Positions 52,149 through 59,517 of a stretch of DNA of 64,000 nucleotides are shown here, in pieces. Origin of the DNA: AP-15 sp963732095 (GTDB lineage: Bacteria > Pseudomonadota > Alphaproteobacteria > ATCC43930 > CGMCC-115725); NCBI GenBank assembly GCA_963732095.1, contig CAVSZA010000072.1, positions 124,001-188,000 of the forward strand, read 5' to 3'. A model generated the notes under the pieces. That model saw only the letters and a list, made by a program, of their open reading frames with translations, made no database searches and had not been told where the DNA came from. Position 1 is the stretch's first letter. Each line of letters begins with the position of its first letter. The position numbers and the translations under genes are program-made.

Positions 52149-52228
52149 CGCTCCACCTCGATCCGTCACCTTGGCGCCCGCCGCCGGATGCCCTCTGGAG
52201 ACGGATACCATGAGATTATGGCAATTTT
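52111..52228. repeat. Two-block dispersed repeat, family E (copy 2)
   Basis: Block 1 (GCTGTTTCCTGCAGAGAAAT and following CAGTCATCG, 52120-52150) and block 2 (CCATGAGATTATGGCAATTT at 52208-52227) match 43158-43246 in order and orientation, with a longer spacer. Confidence 0.55.
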
Positions 52229-52581
52229 GTTGTTGCTGCACGAACCTCCGGTGGACGAGCCGGCGCGGCAGCAAGACGTAGCAAACGGTTTCTCGAACCG
52301 CTCGGCGGACGGACTACCCATGAGCCGGGTGCAGCCCAATAGTTTTCGTGGTCGGTGCCGGGCGGCCGAAAGAATCTCCACCGTTAGCGAGAGAAGTTGC
52401 TCATAATGGCCAATTATCGGCCGCGCGCTCCGTTGCAAAAACAAAACAATCTTGCAGCACTAGAGACATTGATATCAATACTTGAAGCGGTGCCGAATTC
52501 GTCGTCCGGCGGAGCCGTCCTCGCCATGTGGTGACGCTGGCGCGTCCGTCGGCGGTGGCTCTGAAAGGAGCAGAGCGAGCC
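52229..52581. other. Gap upstream of the small membrane protein, no supportable gene
   Basis: Short frames exist on both strands here (52166-52444 minus, 52188-52406 plus), but neither has a ribosome-binding site or a recognisable motif. A pair of ATAATGG/GGCCAATTAT-like AT-rich words lies near 52404-52424. Promoter elements for the downstream operon are presumably here but were not identified. Confidence 0.35.
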
Positions 52582-52899
52582 ATGGACCTCTCGTCGCTCG
52601 CATCGTTGGGCAAGCTCGCAGGGGTGGGCGGCATAGCGATCGGCGCGGTAGTGTTGTTGGTACGGCCATTGATCGACAAGGCGGGCAAGGCCAAGCCCGA
52701 ACAACTCGCCCTCTTCCGCCTGATCGCGATCGGTGCATTCGCTATCGGAGTGCTGGGCATCCTCGCGTGGGCGACGGGTACTGGTGGCGGCAGCACGCAT
52801 GTCGATGTTGCGCCATGCGCCGTGGGCGCTGGGCGCGACGCCTCGGGCAACACGGTCAATTGCGGCACGGTGCCAAGTCCGCAGAAGGCAACGCCGTGA
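52582..52899 (+). CDS. Small two-helix membrane protein with Cys-bracketed motif
   Basis: The 105-residue product has two membrane helices, GKLAGVGGIAIGAVVLLVRP and FRLIAIGAFAIGVLGILAWA, joined by a basic loop (LIDKAGKAKPEQ). The tail, predicted outside the cytoplasm, contains APCAVGAGRDASGNTVNCG. The next gene's mature start has the analogous GACSIATGGNATNNTVTCNF. AAAGGAG at 52564-52570 is 11 bases from the ATG. The GTGA overlap with the downstream gene indicates coupling. I do not recognise a named family. Confidence 0.75.
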   Translation: MDLSSLASLGKLAGVGGIAIGAVVLLVRPLIDKAGKAKPEQLALFRLIAIGAFAIGVLGILAWATGTGGGSTHVDVAPCAVGAGRDASGNTVNCGTVPSPQKATP

Positions 52900-54793
52900 C
52901 CGCGCCGCGACCTTGGCTGGTGCTTGTCTTCGGCGCAATCCTGGTGCTGGCGCATCCGCACCTCGCAGCGGCGCTCGGCGACACCGACGTCAAGGCAGGC
53001 GCATGCAGCATCGCAACCGGCGGCAACGCCACGAACAATACCGTGACGTGCAATTTCGGACTGACGCCGGAGCAGTTACGGGAGGCGACCAAGGCCGCAG
53101 TCGCCGGAGCAACCGAACCGCTGCTCGATCGGATCGACAAGGTCAGGACCGTGCTCGGGGTTACCAGGAGCGCGGCTGAGAAGCTGCTCAAGATCGCCGG
53201 TGAGCAACCGGATGTGCCGGACGAAAAGCTGGCCGAGGTGCTGACCAGCGTTGCCGCGGACTACCAACGGCTGAAGGCGCAGGCTGCGGCGCTGAACCCC
53301 GACAACCCCACGGCGCGGGCGCTGGTGGCACAGGCGAAGGCTGCGATCGAAGCCGGCCAACTCGCACAAGCGCACGAACAGCTGCGGCAAGCGACGCAGG
53401 TGCAGCTCGCCGCCGCGCAAGAGGCGCGCAAGCTGCGCGAACAGGCCCAGGCCGCAGAGGACGCCGAGCTACTCGGCGCAGCGGCATCGACCGCGACCGA
53501 GGGCGACCTGGCGATGACGGAGCGGCATTACCCGCAGGCCGCCGATTTGTTTAAGCAAGCAGCGGAGCTGGTGCCAGCCGGACACCGGGACGATGCGACA
53601 GGTTATCTTGAGCGCCAAGCCGATGCGCTTTATCGCGAGGGCGACGAGCGCGGAAACAACGCCGCCCTGCAACAGTCGATCCAGACCCAGGATCTCGTGT
53701 TGCAGAACCGTACGCGCGAGCGGGTGCCGCTCGACTGGGCGAGGACGCAGATGAACCTCGGCACCGCGCTTTTTAGGCTCGGGGAGCGGGAGAGCGGGAC
53801 CGTGCGGTTGGAAGAGGCGGTTACGGCCTATCGCGCGGCGCTGGAGGAGCAGACGCGCGAGCGGGTTCCGCTCGACTGGGCGATGACGCAGATGAACCTC
53901 GGCAGCGCGCTTGCGAGGCTCGGGGAGCGGGAGAGCGGGACGGCGCGGTTGGAGGAGGCGGTTACGGCCTACGCGCGGCGCTGGAGGAATACACGCGCGA
54001 GCGGGTGCCGCTGCAATGGGCGATGACGCAGACCGGCCTCGGCGTCGCGCTTTTTAGTCTCGGGGAGCGGGAGAGCGGGACGGCGCGGTTGGAGGAGGCG
54101 GTTACGGCCTATCGCGCGGCGCTGGAGGAAGAGACGCGCGAGCGGGTGCCGCTCGACTGGGCGAGGACGCAGATGAACCTCGGCGGCGCGCTTGCGAGGC
54201 TCGGGGAGCGGGAGAGCGGGACGGCGCGGTTGGAGGAGGCGGTTACGGCCTACCGCGCGGCGCTGGAGGAATACACGCGCGAGCGGGTGCCGCTGCAATG
54301 GGCGATGACGCAGACCGGCCTCGGCGGCGCGCTTTTTAGTCTCGGGGAGCGGGAGAGCGGGACGGGGCGTCTGGAGGAGGCGGTAACGGCCTACCGCGCG
54401 GCGCTGCAGGAAGGGACGCGCGAGCGGGTGCCGCTCGACTGGGCGACGACGCAGAACAACCTCGGCCTCGCGCTGGCGAGTCTCGGGGAGCGGGAGAGCG
54501 GGACGGGGCGTCTGGAGGAGGCGGTAACGGCCTACCGCGCGGCGCTGCAGGAAAGGACGCGCGAGCGGGTGCCGCTCGACTGGGCGATGATCACGGGCAA
54601 TCAAGGCGTTGCGCTTATGCTGATCGCCGGACGGCTCGGCGATGTGCCTACAGCGCGTTCAGCTGTCCAGCAGATCGAGGTCGCCTTTGCAACAACCCGA
54701 GATGGCGGGAACGCCCCCGCCGCCGCGTACTACGAGGCGCAACTGCCGAAGGCCCGATCCATTCTCGATCGGCTGACCGGCCGCAGCCAATGA
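52896..54793 (+). pseudogene. Periplasmic TPR-like tandem-repeat protein with one frameshift
   Basis: GTG 52896 (overlapping the previous stop) opens a signal peptide (LVLVFGAILVLAHPHLAAAL), then GACSIATGGNATNNTVTCNF and GLTPEQLREATKAAVAGATE, then a helical region (residues 80-250). Near-identical 47-residue repeats follow: TRERVPLDWA..Q.NLG.AL then LGERESGT.RLEEAVTAYR. A one-base loss near 53972 (TACGCGCGG for TACCGCGCGG) breaks the second repeat and stops the frame at 54026. The remaining repeats and unique end (VALMLIAGRLGDVPTARSAV) continue in the next frame to 54793. It may be phase-variable or dead. Confidence 0.82.
53712..54597 (+). repeat. 141-bp tandem repeat array
   Basis: Copies start at 53712, 53853, 53993, 54134, 54275, 54416 and 54557. 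Spacing is exactly 141 bases except once, where it is 140 because of the frameshift deletion. Copies fall into two alternating types (RTQMNLG and MTQTGLG), suggesting that pairs were duplicated. The last copy is partial. Confidence 0.93.
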
Positions 54794-54891
54794 GAGTTAT
54801 CGCGCAATCGGCTGGCGTGTTACGAAAATCAAAGACTTTCGGCAAATTGCACTGTCCTTTCTATCAAGGGATTACGGTTGCCGTGAAATAG

Positions 54892-54999
54892 GACCGAAAT
54901 GCAGAGGCCGAAGCACGGCGGCGACGGGCGCAAGGCGCTACGCTTGCCGAACTGGCGCACAGCTACGACGTGAGCCAAACCACGATTTCGCGCCCATGA
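54892..54999 (+). pseudogene. Serine resolvase C-terminal HTH remnant
   Basis: The frame reads DRNAEAEARRRRAQGATLAE, LAHSYDVSQTTISRP and stop. That is the helix-turn-helix tail of a Tn3-type resolvase/invertase (A....G.t.aelA..y.VS..TISR). The catalytic domain is missing and a stop codon lies immediately upstream. Confidence 0.72.
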
Positions 55000-55042
55000 G
55001 CGGCGACTGACAAACACAGGATTTACATGCTATAGTAGAACA

Positions 55043-55336
55043 ATGAACAGTCAGGAGATCATTGCCAAACTGCGGGAGAACGAAACCGCCTTGCGCGCGC
55101 GGCGTCAGTCACGCAGCGCTGTTCGGCTCCCGCGCGCGGCGACAACCGGCCCGACAGCGACATCGACGTTATGGTCGAATTTGATCCGGCGGCCCATGTC
55201 ACGGTTTTTAACTACGCCGGCTTGAAGGATTACATCGCAGGCCTGTTCGATGGGCCGGTCGATGTTGTCAGCCGAGAGGGGCTGAAAACCCTACGTTCGC
55301 CCCGCCGCGACGACTGGCGCCATTTATGCGTTCTGA
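55043..55336 (+). pseudogene. MntA-type nucleotidyltransferase, several small indels
   Basis: It starts MNSQEIIAKLRENETALRAR. Then two losses in CG-rich runs (about 55103 and 55135) put the active-site motif (ALFGSRARGD) out of frame, while NRPDSDIDVMVEFDPAAHVT and FNYAGLKDYIAGLFDGPVDV are in another frame. One extra A after the REGLK codons (near 55285) hides the normal end KPYVRPAATTGAIYAF. The original stop (55334-55336) overlaps the hepT ATG by 11 bases, as in intact modules. It would have been the antitoxin that adenylylates HepT. Confidence 0.82.
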
Positions 55337-55565
55337 CGCCGCGCTTCGCGACATCGCGCACCACATCGGTCTTGCCATTCAGTTCACCGCCAGCTTCGAC
55401 TACGAGGCGTTCGTGGCCGACCCGCGCACGGTCTATGCCGTGACGCGCTGCCTCGAGATCATTTCCGAAGCATCGCGCCGCTTGCCTGACGATTTGAAGG
55501 CGCGGCATCCCTCGATCTGCGTGCAGCCCTGCGTCGAACATACAATCAGCCGATTGCCACCCTGA
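55326..55565 (+). pseudogene. HepT-type toxin with C-terminal deletion
   Basis: The 79-residue frame reads MRSDAALRDIAHHIGLAIQF, then RTVYAVTRCLEIISEASRRL and PDDLKARHP, normal HepT helices. The catalytic R-x4-6-Y stretch (usually GN.YRHDY..) and following helix are missing, replaced by SICVQPCVEHTISRLPP. Loss of the RNase motif makes it inactive. Confidence 0.78.
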
Positions 55566-55738
55566 GGACGACATGAGCGATGACCCGACGGGGACGCGAA
55601 TTCGATGCCATCGAACTAGTGCTCCGAGTCATTCACACGATCCATCAAGGCAATGACGCACCATCGCTCATATCAAATCGCGCTGCACCGGCGAAGGAGG
55701 CTGTCAGGAAATCGACGATTGGCTGGATCGACTTTGCG

Positions 55739-55850
55739 CGTCCTTCGAGACGGCCCGCTTCGCGGGCCTCCTCAGGATGAGGGTTTTCTTAATGCTATCA
55801 GAGGATTACCTCATGCTGAGGAGCGCCAGGGGGCGCGTCTAGAAGCACGC
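55739..55850. repeat. Family C repeat pair
   Basis: CGTCCTTCGAGACGGCCCGC, TTCGCGGGCCTCCTCAGGAT and GAGGG (55739-55783) is followed by its partial inverse CCTCATGCTGAGGAGC (55809-55824) and GCGCGTCT. This is a very common alphaproteobacterial intergenic repeat. A degraded arm of the same family appears on the minus strand at about 13615-13672, at the end of tlyA. The 170 bases before (55566-55738) contain no gene. Confidence 0.75.
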
Positions 55851-55922
55851 ACCGCCTCGCTGCAGCTCAGCTTTCGCTGCATTAAATCAATTTCCCGACA
55901 GTGGACCCCAAGTCTCCCATTC

Positions 55923-56020
55923 CGTCGTTCCCGCGCAAGCGGGAACCCAGGGATTTCAGTAACTTGCCCCCTGTTCATGCCAGGGGCAAGCTCTGGGCCC
56001 CCGCTTTTGCGGGGGCGACG
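55923..56020. repeat. Family B inverted repeat with internal hairpin
   Basis: Outer arms GTTCCCGCGCAAGCGGGAAC, CCAGGG (about 55925-55952) and CTCTGGGCCCCCGCTTTTGC (from 55991) flank a perfect inner hairpin CTTGCCCC/GGGGCAAG (55963-55990). It matches the repeat at 32983-33060. From 56021 to 56168 I see no gene. Confidence 0.78.
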
Positions 56021-56168
56021 ATTGGAGAATGCTGCCAATTTGACTACAGCCTCCTTCGCCGGGAAAGCGCGGAGGGGGCGTCGAGCTGCATCAACTGAAT
56101 GACTCTTCGCCGGGTTGCCGCCCTATCTGGTTGATTTTACCTTAAGGGCCACGCTCGCGGGAATGACA

Positions 56169-57464
56169 ATGACTGAAAAAGACCTCCCCTACCTGACTGG
56201 CTTTGGCAACGAGCACGCGACAGAGGCCGTACCGGGTGCGCTCCCCGAGAAGCAGAATGCGCCGCAATGGCCGCCCCTGGGTCTTTATACCGAGCAGATC
56301 TCGGGCACGCCGTTCACCGCGCCGCGCGCCGAGAACCGGCGCTCCTGGCTCTATCGCATCCGGCCTTCGGCGATGCACCCGCCGTTTCACCGGATCGATA
56401 ACGGTCTCGTCCGCAGCGCGCCGATCGACGACGCGCCGCCACCGCCCAACCGGCTGCGGTGGAACCCGCTGCCTTTACCGGAGGAACCGGCGGATTTCAT
56501 CGAGGGGCTCGTCACGATGGGCGGCAACGGCGATGCGAGCGCGCGGTGCGGGGTTGCGATCCACATCTACTGCGCAACCAAGCCGATGCAGCACCGCGTT
56601 TTTTACGACGCCGATGGCGAGTTGCTGATCGTCCCACAGCTGGGAAGCCTGCGGCTCGCCACCGAGCTCGGCGTCATCGCGGTAAGACCTGGTGAGATCG
56701 CGGTCGTTCCGCGCGGCATCAAATTCCGCGTCGATTTGCCGGATGGGCGAGCACGAGGCTATGTCTGCGAGAATTACGGCGCGCTGTTCCGGCTGCCCGA
56801 ATTGGGCCCGATCGGCGCCAACGGCCTCGCCAATCCGCGCGATTTCCGCGCCCCGGCCGCGGCGTTCGAAGACCTCGACGAGCCCTGCGAGCTGGTCGCC
56901 AAATTCGAGGGTAATTTCTGGGCGACCGAACTCGACCATTCACCGTTCGACGTCGTGGCCTGGCATGGCAACTACGCACCCTATGTCTACGATCTCGCAC
57001 TCTTCAATACGATCGGCACGGTCAGTTTCGACCACCCGGACCCGTCGATTTTTACGGTGCTGACCTCACCGAGCGAGGTGCCCGGCACCGCCAATTGCGA
57101 TTTCGTGATCTTTCCGCCGCGCTGGCTGGTCGCCGAGCACACCTTCCGCCCGCCCTGGTTCCACCGCAACTACATGAACGAGTTCATGGGTCTGGTGCAC
57201 GGCGTCTACGACGCCAAGGCCGAGGGCTTCGCCCCGGGCGGCGCCTCGCTGCACAACTGCATGTCCGCCCATGGTCCCGACCATGCCACCTTCGAGAAGG
57301 CGGTCGCGGCCGAACTCGCGCCGCAGAAGATCGAGGACACGCTCGCCTTCATGTTCGAGACGCGTCTCGTGATCCGCCCGACCCGCTTCGCGCTCGAAAC
57401 CGACGCGCTGCAGCGCGATTACGACGCCTGCTGGGCCGGTTTCGAAAAGCTATTCACGGGCTAG
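56169..57464 (+). CDS. hmgA: Homogentisate 1,2-dioxygenase
   Basis: The 431-residue protein begins MTEKDLPYLTGFGNEHATEA, the classic HmgA opening, and has RAENRRSWLYRIRPSAMHPP, GNFWATELDHSPFDVVAWHG and FPPRWLVAEHTFRPPWFHRN, YMNEFMG with the iron His and Glu residues, and GGASLHNCMSAHGPDH. It cleaves homogentisate in tyrosine/phenylalanine breakdown. Length is normal. ATG 56163 two codons upstream is an alternative start. The next pathway enzymes are not in this window. Confidence 0.96.
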   Translation: MTEKDLPYLTGFGNEHATEAVPGALPEKQNAPQWPPLGLYTEQISGTPFTAPRAENRRSWLYRIRPSAMHPPFHRIDNGLVRSAPIDDAPPPPNRLRWNPLPLPEEPADFIEGLVTMGGNGDASARCGVAIHIYCATKPMQHRVFYDADGELLIVPQLGSLRLATELGVIAVRPGEIAVVPRGIKFRVDLPDGRARGYVCENYGALFRLPELGPIGANGLANPRDFRAPAAAFEDLDEPCELVAKFEGNFWATELDHSPFDVVAWHGNYAPYVYDLALFNTIGTVSFDHPDPSIFTVLTSPSEVPGTANCDFVIFPPRWLVAEHTFRPPWFHRNYMNEFMGLVHGVYDAKAEGFAPGGASLHNCMSAHGPDHATFEKAVAAELAPQKIEDTLAFMFETRLVIRPTRFALETDALQRDYDACWAGFEKLFTG

Positions 57465-57466
57465 AG

Positions 57467-57534
57467 CCCCTCCCTCTCCCCGCAAGCGGAGAGAGGGAGG
57501 GACCCGCGCAGTGGGAGGGTAAGGGGCAGCAACG
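57467..57534. repeat. Family A palindromic repeat
   Basis: A copy of CCCTCCCTCTCCCCGCAAGC..GGAGAGAGGGAGGG with flanking GGGAGGGTAAGGGG lies between the convergent hmgA and NIPSNAP genes, similar to the double copy at 7.7 kb. Confidence 0.75.
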
Positions 57535-57544
57535 ACGGGATTCG

Positions 57545-57871
57545 CTATTTCACCGAGGAGAAATTCGTCGGCTGTAGGATGCTATTCTCGACTCTAGCGA
57601 CGATTGCGCCATTTTTCTCGGTCTCGGCGCGCTTGGTGTGCCATTCCGGGTCAGCCTGGAATGCGTTCCATTTCTTTTCGCGGTCGGCGAGCAACTCCCA
57701 TTGGAGCAAGTAGTAAAGAGCCTGGTTCGAATCGCCGATCGCCGTGGTCCAGAAGCCGGCCTGCTGGATGCCGTGGCGCTGCCAAATTCCTAAGGTGATC
57801 GTGTCGAACCGCTTCAACAGATCCGGCAGACGGCCCGGCACGCAGTGGTAGATACGCAGTTCGTAGAGCAT
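57545..57871 (-). CDS. NIPSNAP-family protein (paralogue 1)
   Basis: The 108-residue product MLYELRIYHCVPGRLPDLLK, GIQQAGFWTTAIGDSNQALY has the NIPSNAP/ferredoxin-like fold with the usual ELR.Y...PG...l...F start. It is about 70 percent identical to its neighbour at 57885-58211. Role unknown; members are dimeric and occur near degradative enzymes. Confidence 0.9.
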   Translation of the reverse strand: MLYELRIYHCVPGRLPDLLKRFDTITLGIWQRHGIQQAGFWTTAIGDSNQALYYLLQWELLADREKKWNAFQADPEWHTKRAETEKNGAIVARVENSILQPTNFSSVK

Positions 57872-57884
57872 GTCGTTCCCTCTC

Positions 57885-58211
57885 TTACTTTACCGACGAG
57901 AAGCTGGTCGGCTGCAGTATAGTGTTAGTGATCGAAGCAACGATCTGACCGTTCTTTTCGGTCTCGGCGCGTCCGGAGATCCATTCCGGATCGGCCTGAA
58001 ACCCGGCAAATCTCTTCGCCCGATCATCGAGCAACTCCCATTTGAGCATGTAGTAGAGATCCTGGTTCGACGGGCCGATCGCCACGGTCCAGAAACCGGC
58101 CTGTTGGATGCCGTGCTTTTTCCAGAGCGGCAAGGTGAGCGTGTCGAACCGCTTGATCAGGTCAGGCAAACGCCCGGGAACGCAGTGGTAGACGCGAAGT
58201 TCGTAGAGCAT
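57885..58211 (-). CDS. NIPSNAP-family protein (paralogue 2)
   Basis: The 108-residue product reads MLYELRVYHCVPGRLPDLIK, WKKHGIQQAGFWTVAIGPSN and ends LQPTSFSSVK. It has the same length as its downstream copy, with a 13-base gap. Tandem duplication with moderate divergence suggests different but related ligands. It is downstream of the two amidase genes and probably in the same transcript. Confidence 0.9.
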   Translation of the reverse strand: MLYELRVYHCVPGRLPDLIKRFDTLTLPLWKKHGIQQAGFWTVAIGPSNQDLYYMLKWELLDDRAKRFAGFQADPEWISGRAETEKNGQIVASITNTILQPTSFSSVK

Positions 58212-58245
58212 GTCGTTCCTCTCCTTCAGTGGTGGTCAGAAAAGA

Positions 58246-59517
58246 TCAGTGCAGCCGGGCTTCGACCCACGCCGCCGCGTCGAGCAACGCTTCGTCGCGG
58301 AAGCGCGGGCCGACTAGCTGGATGCCCAGCGGCAAACCGCTGCGGCCGTTCCCCGCCGGCAAGGTCACGCAGGGCGTCCATGCCAACGTCCAGATCGCGT
58401 TGAAACGAGCGTCGCCGGTCGAGCCGTGACCTTTGGGGGCCTCGCCAGTGGCGCTCGGAGCGAGCAGCACGTCAACCTCGGTGAACACATCGTCGAGGTT
58501 GCGGCGAAATGCCTCCGCCGTCTCGATCGCCTCGATATAGGCGGCGAGCGGCAGGGCGCGGCCGGGTGCGAGCAGGCCGTCGCGCAGAGCCGGACTCACC
58601 TTCTCGCCGTGCATTTCATACTCGTAGGCGTAATTGCGCGCCGCTTCGAACTCGAAGATGCGGCGATGGTGATCGAGGATCTCCGCGGGGGTCAGCGCGA
58701 TTTCTCGCACCTTGGCACCGGCGGCGGCCAGCACTTCGGCGGTTCGCTGCAGCAGCGCATGGGTATCCCGGTCGGCATGCTCCCAGGCAGGGGTGCGGCA
58801 AAAACCGATGCGCGGGGCAGCGGACCGGCGGTCGACCCGGTGCGGCTCCTGTGCCAGCAGCACGCCACGGAGCAATGCGACGTCCTCGAGGCTGCGGCAA
58901 ATGATCCCCAGCGTGTCGAGATTGTGGCACTGCATCTTGACGCCGACCCGGCTGAACTCGCCGAAGCTCGGCTTGTAGCCGATGACGCCGCAGAACGCCG
59001 CCGGGCGGATCACCGACCCGCCGGTCTGGGTGCCGAGCGCCAGCGGCACCTGAAAATCGGCAACGGCCGCGGCCGAACCGCTCGACGAGCCGCCGGGGGT
59101 GTGCTCGGCGTTGTGTGGGTGCACGGTCGGTCCCGGGTGGCGGTTGGCGAACTCGGTCGTCACCGTCTTCCCGAGGATGACGCCCGAGGCTGCGCGGATC
59201 AGCGCGACGCAGGCCGCGTCGGCAAAGGGCCGGTGGCGGGGGTAGATCGGGGAGCCGTGCCCGGTCGGCATGTCGACCGTGTCGATGATGTCCTTGATCC
59301 CGACCGGAACGCCGGCGAGCCGGCCCTTGCGTCCGGCGCGGTCGACCGCCCGGGCTTGCGCGATCGCTTGCTCCGGTTCGAGCCACGCCCAGGCCTTGAT
59401 CTCGGCGCCGGCGCGGGCCTGCTCCAGGCAGGCGCGGGTCAATGCCTCGGCAGTCAGTGTGCCGGCCGTCAGCTTGGCGACCGCCTCGGTGGCGGTCAGA
59501 TGCTCGGGGCCGTTCAT
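58246..59517 (-). CDS. Amidase signature enzyme (paralogue 1)
   Basis: A 423-residue amidase: catalytic Lys in GVPVGIKDIIDTVDMPTGHG, cis-Ser in HTPGGSSSGSAAAVADFQVP and nucleophile Ser in GTQTGGSVIRPAAFCGVIGY, giving the Ser-cisSer-Lys triad. It hydrolyses amides to acids. ATG 59517 overlaps the stop of the upstream amidase gene (ATGA at 59514-59517); the longer frame is antisense or out of register. Substrate unknown. Confidence 0.93.
   Translation of the reverse strand: MNGPEHLTATEAVAKLTAGTLTAEALTRACLEQARAGAEIKAWAWLEPEQAIAQARAVDRAGRKGRLAGVPVGIKDIIDTVDMPTGHGSPIYPRHRPFADAACVALIRAASGVILGKTVTTEFANRHPGPTVHPHNAEHTPGGSSSGSAAAVADFQVPLALGTQTGGSVIRPAAFCGVIGYKPSFGEFSRVGVKMQCHNLDTLGIICRSLEDVALLRGVLLAQEPHRVDRRSAAPRIGFCRTPAWEHADRDTHALLQRTAEVLAAAGAKVREIALTPAEILDHHRRIFEFEAARNYAYEYEMHGEKVSPALRDGLLAPGRALPLAAYIEAIETAEAFRRNLDDVFTEVDVLLAPSATGEAPKGHGSTGDARFNAIWTLAWTPCVTLPAGNGRSGLPLGIQLVGPRFRDEALLDAAAWVEARLH

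Noticed and set aside
52166..52444. 92-codon minus-strand frame next to family E repeat
   Set aside because: No start signal or domain; part of it translates the repeat block.
53712..54597. CRISPR-like regular spacing
   Set aside because: The 141-bp units are contiguous, coding and have no unique spacers, so this is not a CRISPR array.
53969..54604. Minus-strand frame with RPVERHPLARPFLQRRAVGR repeats
   Set aside because: It is the antisense reading of the 141-bp tandem array and repeats only because the DNA does.
57720..57735. GGTTCGAATCGC, resembling a tRNA T-loop
   Set aside because: It lies inside the NIPSNAP coding sequence and no cloverleaf can be built around it. No tRNA or rRNA gene was found in the window.
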